DNA of 5,051 nucleotides from Lysobacterales bacterium (lineage in GTDB: Bacteria; Pseudomonadota; Gammaproteobacteria; Xanthomonadales; SZUA-36). Made by a program: the position numbers and the translations under genes. Location: contig JAPHTE010000400.1 of assembly GCA_026196445.1 (NCBI GenBank), positions 1 through 5,051 of the forward strand. Direction: 5' to 3'. The notes below the pieces were generated by a model. That model made no database searches and was not told the DNA's origin. It saw nothing but the letters and a program-made list of their open reading frames with translations. Positions 4,114-5,051 of the stretch are shown here, piece by piece (positions within the stretch are counted from its first letter, which is position 1; every line of letters begins with the position of its first letter).

Positions 4114-5051
4114 TCAAACGCACCGCAAACCAAGCCATCACGATTGATGAAACCGTGGTCAAACCCGGCCAGCGCGCCAACCTGAGCCTGCCTGTCGGGG
4201 ACCTCTACACCGCCACCCCGCTATCCATGCCAATGCAGGTCATCTGCGGTAAAAGTGCAGGTCCAACCCTGTTCGTTTCCGCCGCCATCCACGGCGATGA
4301 ACTCAACGGCGTTGAAATCATCCGGCGCCTGCTGAAACGGAAAATCCTGCGTTCGATACGCGGCACACTGCTCGCCATACCCATCGTCAATGTCCACGGT
4401 TTTCTGCATCAATCCCGATACCTGCCGGATCGCCGCGACCTGAACCGCTCGTTTCCCGGCAGCGCGAAAGGCTCTATCGCTGCGCGCCTGGCCAATACCT
4501 TTCGCAAGCACATCGTCACCAATTCGGACTATGGCATCGACCTTCATACCGGCGCGTTGAATCGCTCCAACCTGCCACAGATACGCGGCAACCTTTCCGA
4601 GCAGGAGACCCTCGAACTGGCCCGCGCATTTGGCGTTCCGGTCATTATCAATGCCAATATCCGCGACGGATCACTACGTAGTTGCGCCTCTGAACTCGGT
4701 ATGCCGGTGTTGACCTACGAAGCCGGCGAGGCACTGCGTTTCGACGAGACCAGCATCCGGGCCGGTTTACGTGGGATCATCAACGTCATGCGAACCATCG
4801 GCATGCTGCCGGCCCACAGCCGCCGGAGCCAACCCCCGACGCCGGTCCTGGCGCAATCCACGGTCTGGGTCAGGGCGCCTGTCAGCGGTATTGTCACCAA
4901 CAAGGTCAAGCTGGGCAGCGCGGTGGAAAAGGGACAGAGGCTCGCCACGATCACCGACCCACTGGGTACCCACGAGGAAGGCGCGCTGGCGTCGTGCGAC
5001 GGTATTGTCATCGGTCGCAGCAACCTGCCGCTGACACATGAAGGCGATGCC
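4110..5051 (+). CDS. M14/AstE-AspA-family zinc carboxypeptidase or deacylase, 3' end outside the window
   Basis: This is a member of the succinylglutamate desuccinylase/aspartoacylase family (PF04952), zinc enzymes that cleave amide or peptide bonds. The 314 visible codons contain no stop. Zinc ligands are predicted as H61 and E64 in AAIHGDE (58-64) and H146 in DLHTG (144-148). RDLNRSFPG (109-117) is the typical substrate-binding block, and E204 in TYEAGE (202-207) is the likely catalytic glutamate. Residues about 252-313 form the C-terminal beta-hairpin domain resembling a lipoyl domain, with APVSGIV and VKLGSAVEKGQ. The last visible residues, LPLTHEGDA, are near the usual end of the family, so probably only some tens of residues are missing. 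The start overlaps the RimB-like stop. The nearest AGGAG (4090-4094) is 15 bases away, so coupling probably drives initiation. Pairing with a RimB-like gene suggests a role in RimK-linked glutamate modification or turnover; the substrate is not known. Confidence 0.9.
   Translation, partial: MIKRTANQAITIDETVVKPGQRANLSLPVGDLYTATPLSMPMQVICGKSAGPTLFVSAAIHGDELNGVEIIRRLLKRKILRSIRGTLLAIPIVNVHGFLHQSRYLPDRRDLNRSFPGSAKGSIAARLANTFRKHIVTNSDYGIDLHTGALNRSNLPQIRGNLSEQETLELARAFGVPVIINANIRDGSLRSCASELGMPVLTYEAGEALRFDETSIRAGLRGIINVMRTIGMLPAHSRRSQPPTPVLAQSTVWVRAPVSGIVTNKVKLGSAVEKGQRLATITDPLGTHEEGALASCDGIVIGRSNLPLTHEGDA

Noticed and set aside
1..5051. CRISPR array, tRNA or rRNA gene, insertion sequence or attachment site
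   Set aside because: No regularly spaced repeats, tRNA-like cloverleaf, transposase frame or long terminal inverted repeats were seen on either strand.

Overview
The window holds two neighbouring gene groups on the + strand. The base composition is moderately GC-rich and the coding is compact, with several start/stop overlaps. The gene families suggest a proteobacterium, most likely a gammaproteobacterium with anaerobic or flexible respiration. That placement rests on the RimB-like/M14 gene pair and the multiheme cytochrome-HybA-HybB set; it is an inference, not a measured result.

Region 1 (1-203) has no convincing gene. It is relatively AT-rich and holds a possible promoter: an FNR/CRP-like dyad at 110-123 with a -10-like hexamer at 145-150. 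It also holds two perfect short inverted repeats (81-107 and 126-146) and a ribosome binding site whose spacing favours the third of three consecutive ATG codons.

Region 2 (210-3365) is a tightly overlapping three-gene operon. It encodes a membrane-anchored octaheme c-type cytochrome, a Tat-exported HybA-type protein with four [4Fe-4S] clusters, and a HybB/NrfD-type integral membrane protein. The three proteins look like a quinone-linked electron transfer complex. The NrfD-type protein would exchange electrons with the membrane quinone pool, the iron-sulfur protein would relay them on the periplasmic face, and the octaheme cytochrome would pass them to or from periplasmic or extracellular partners. 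No hydrogenase large or small subunit, molybdopterin enzyme or other catalytic subunit is in the window. The set therefore resembles the hydrogenase-free cytochrome/FeS/NrfD modules (such as the Cbc-type complexes described in Geobacter) more than a true hydrogenase-2 operon.

Region 3 (3366-3651) is a 286-base intergenic stretch. It contains a hairpin just after the hybB-like stop codon, a 10-bp direct repeat, and then three consecutive stem-loops and a T8 tract immediately upstream of the next gene. This could be a terminator region, a regulatory leader, or both.

Region 4 (3652-5051) has a RimB-like retropepsin-fold protein overlapping by four bases with an M14/AstE-AspA-family zinc carboxypeptidase or deacylase gene that runs off the window end. 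In known genomes this pair usually accompanies RimK, the glutamate ligase of ribosomal protein S6. No RimK lies between the two genes here, so it would have to be downstream or elsewhere.

The most noteworthy items are the hydrogenase-free cytochrome/HybA/HybB module, the unusual charged cytoplasmic tail on its cytochrome, and the structured leader in front of the RimB-like gene.
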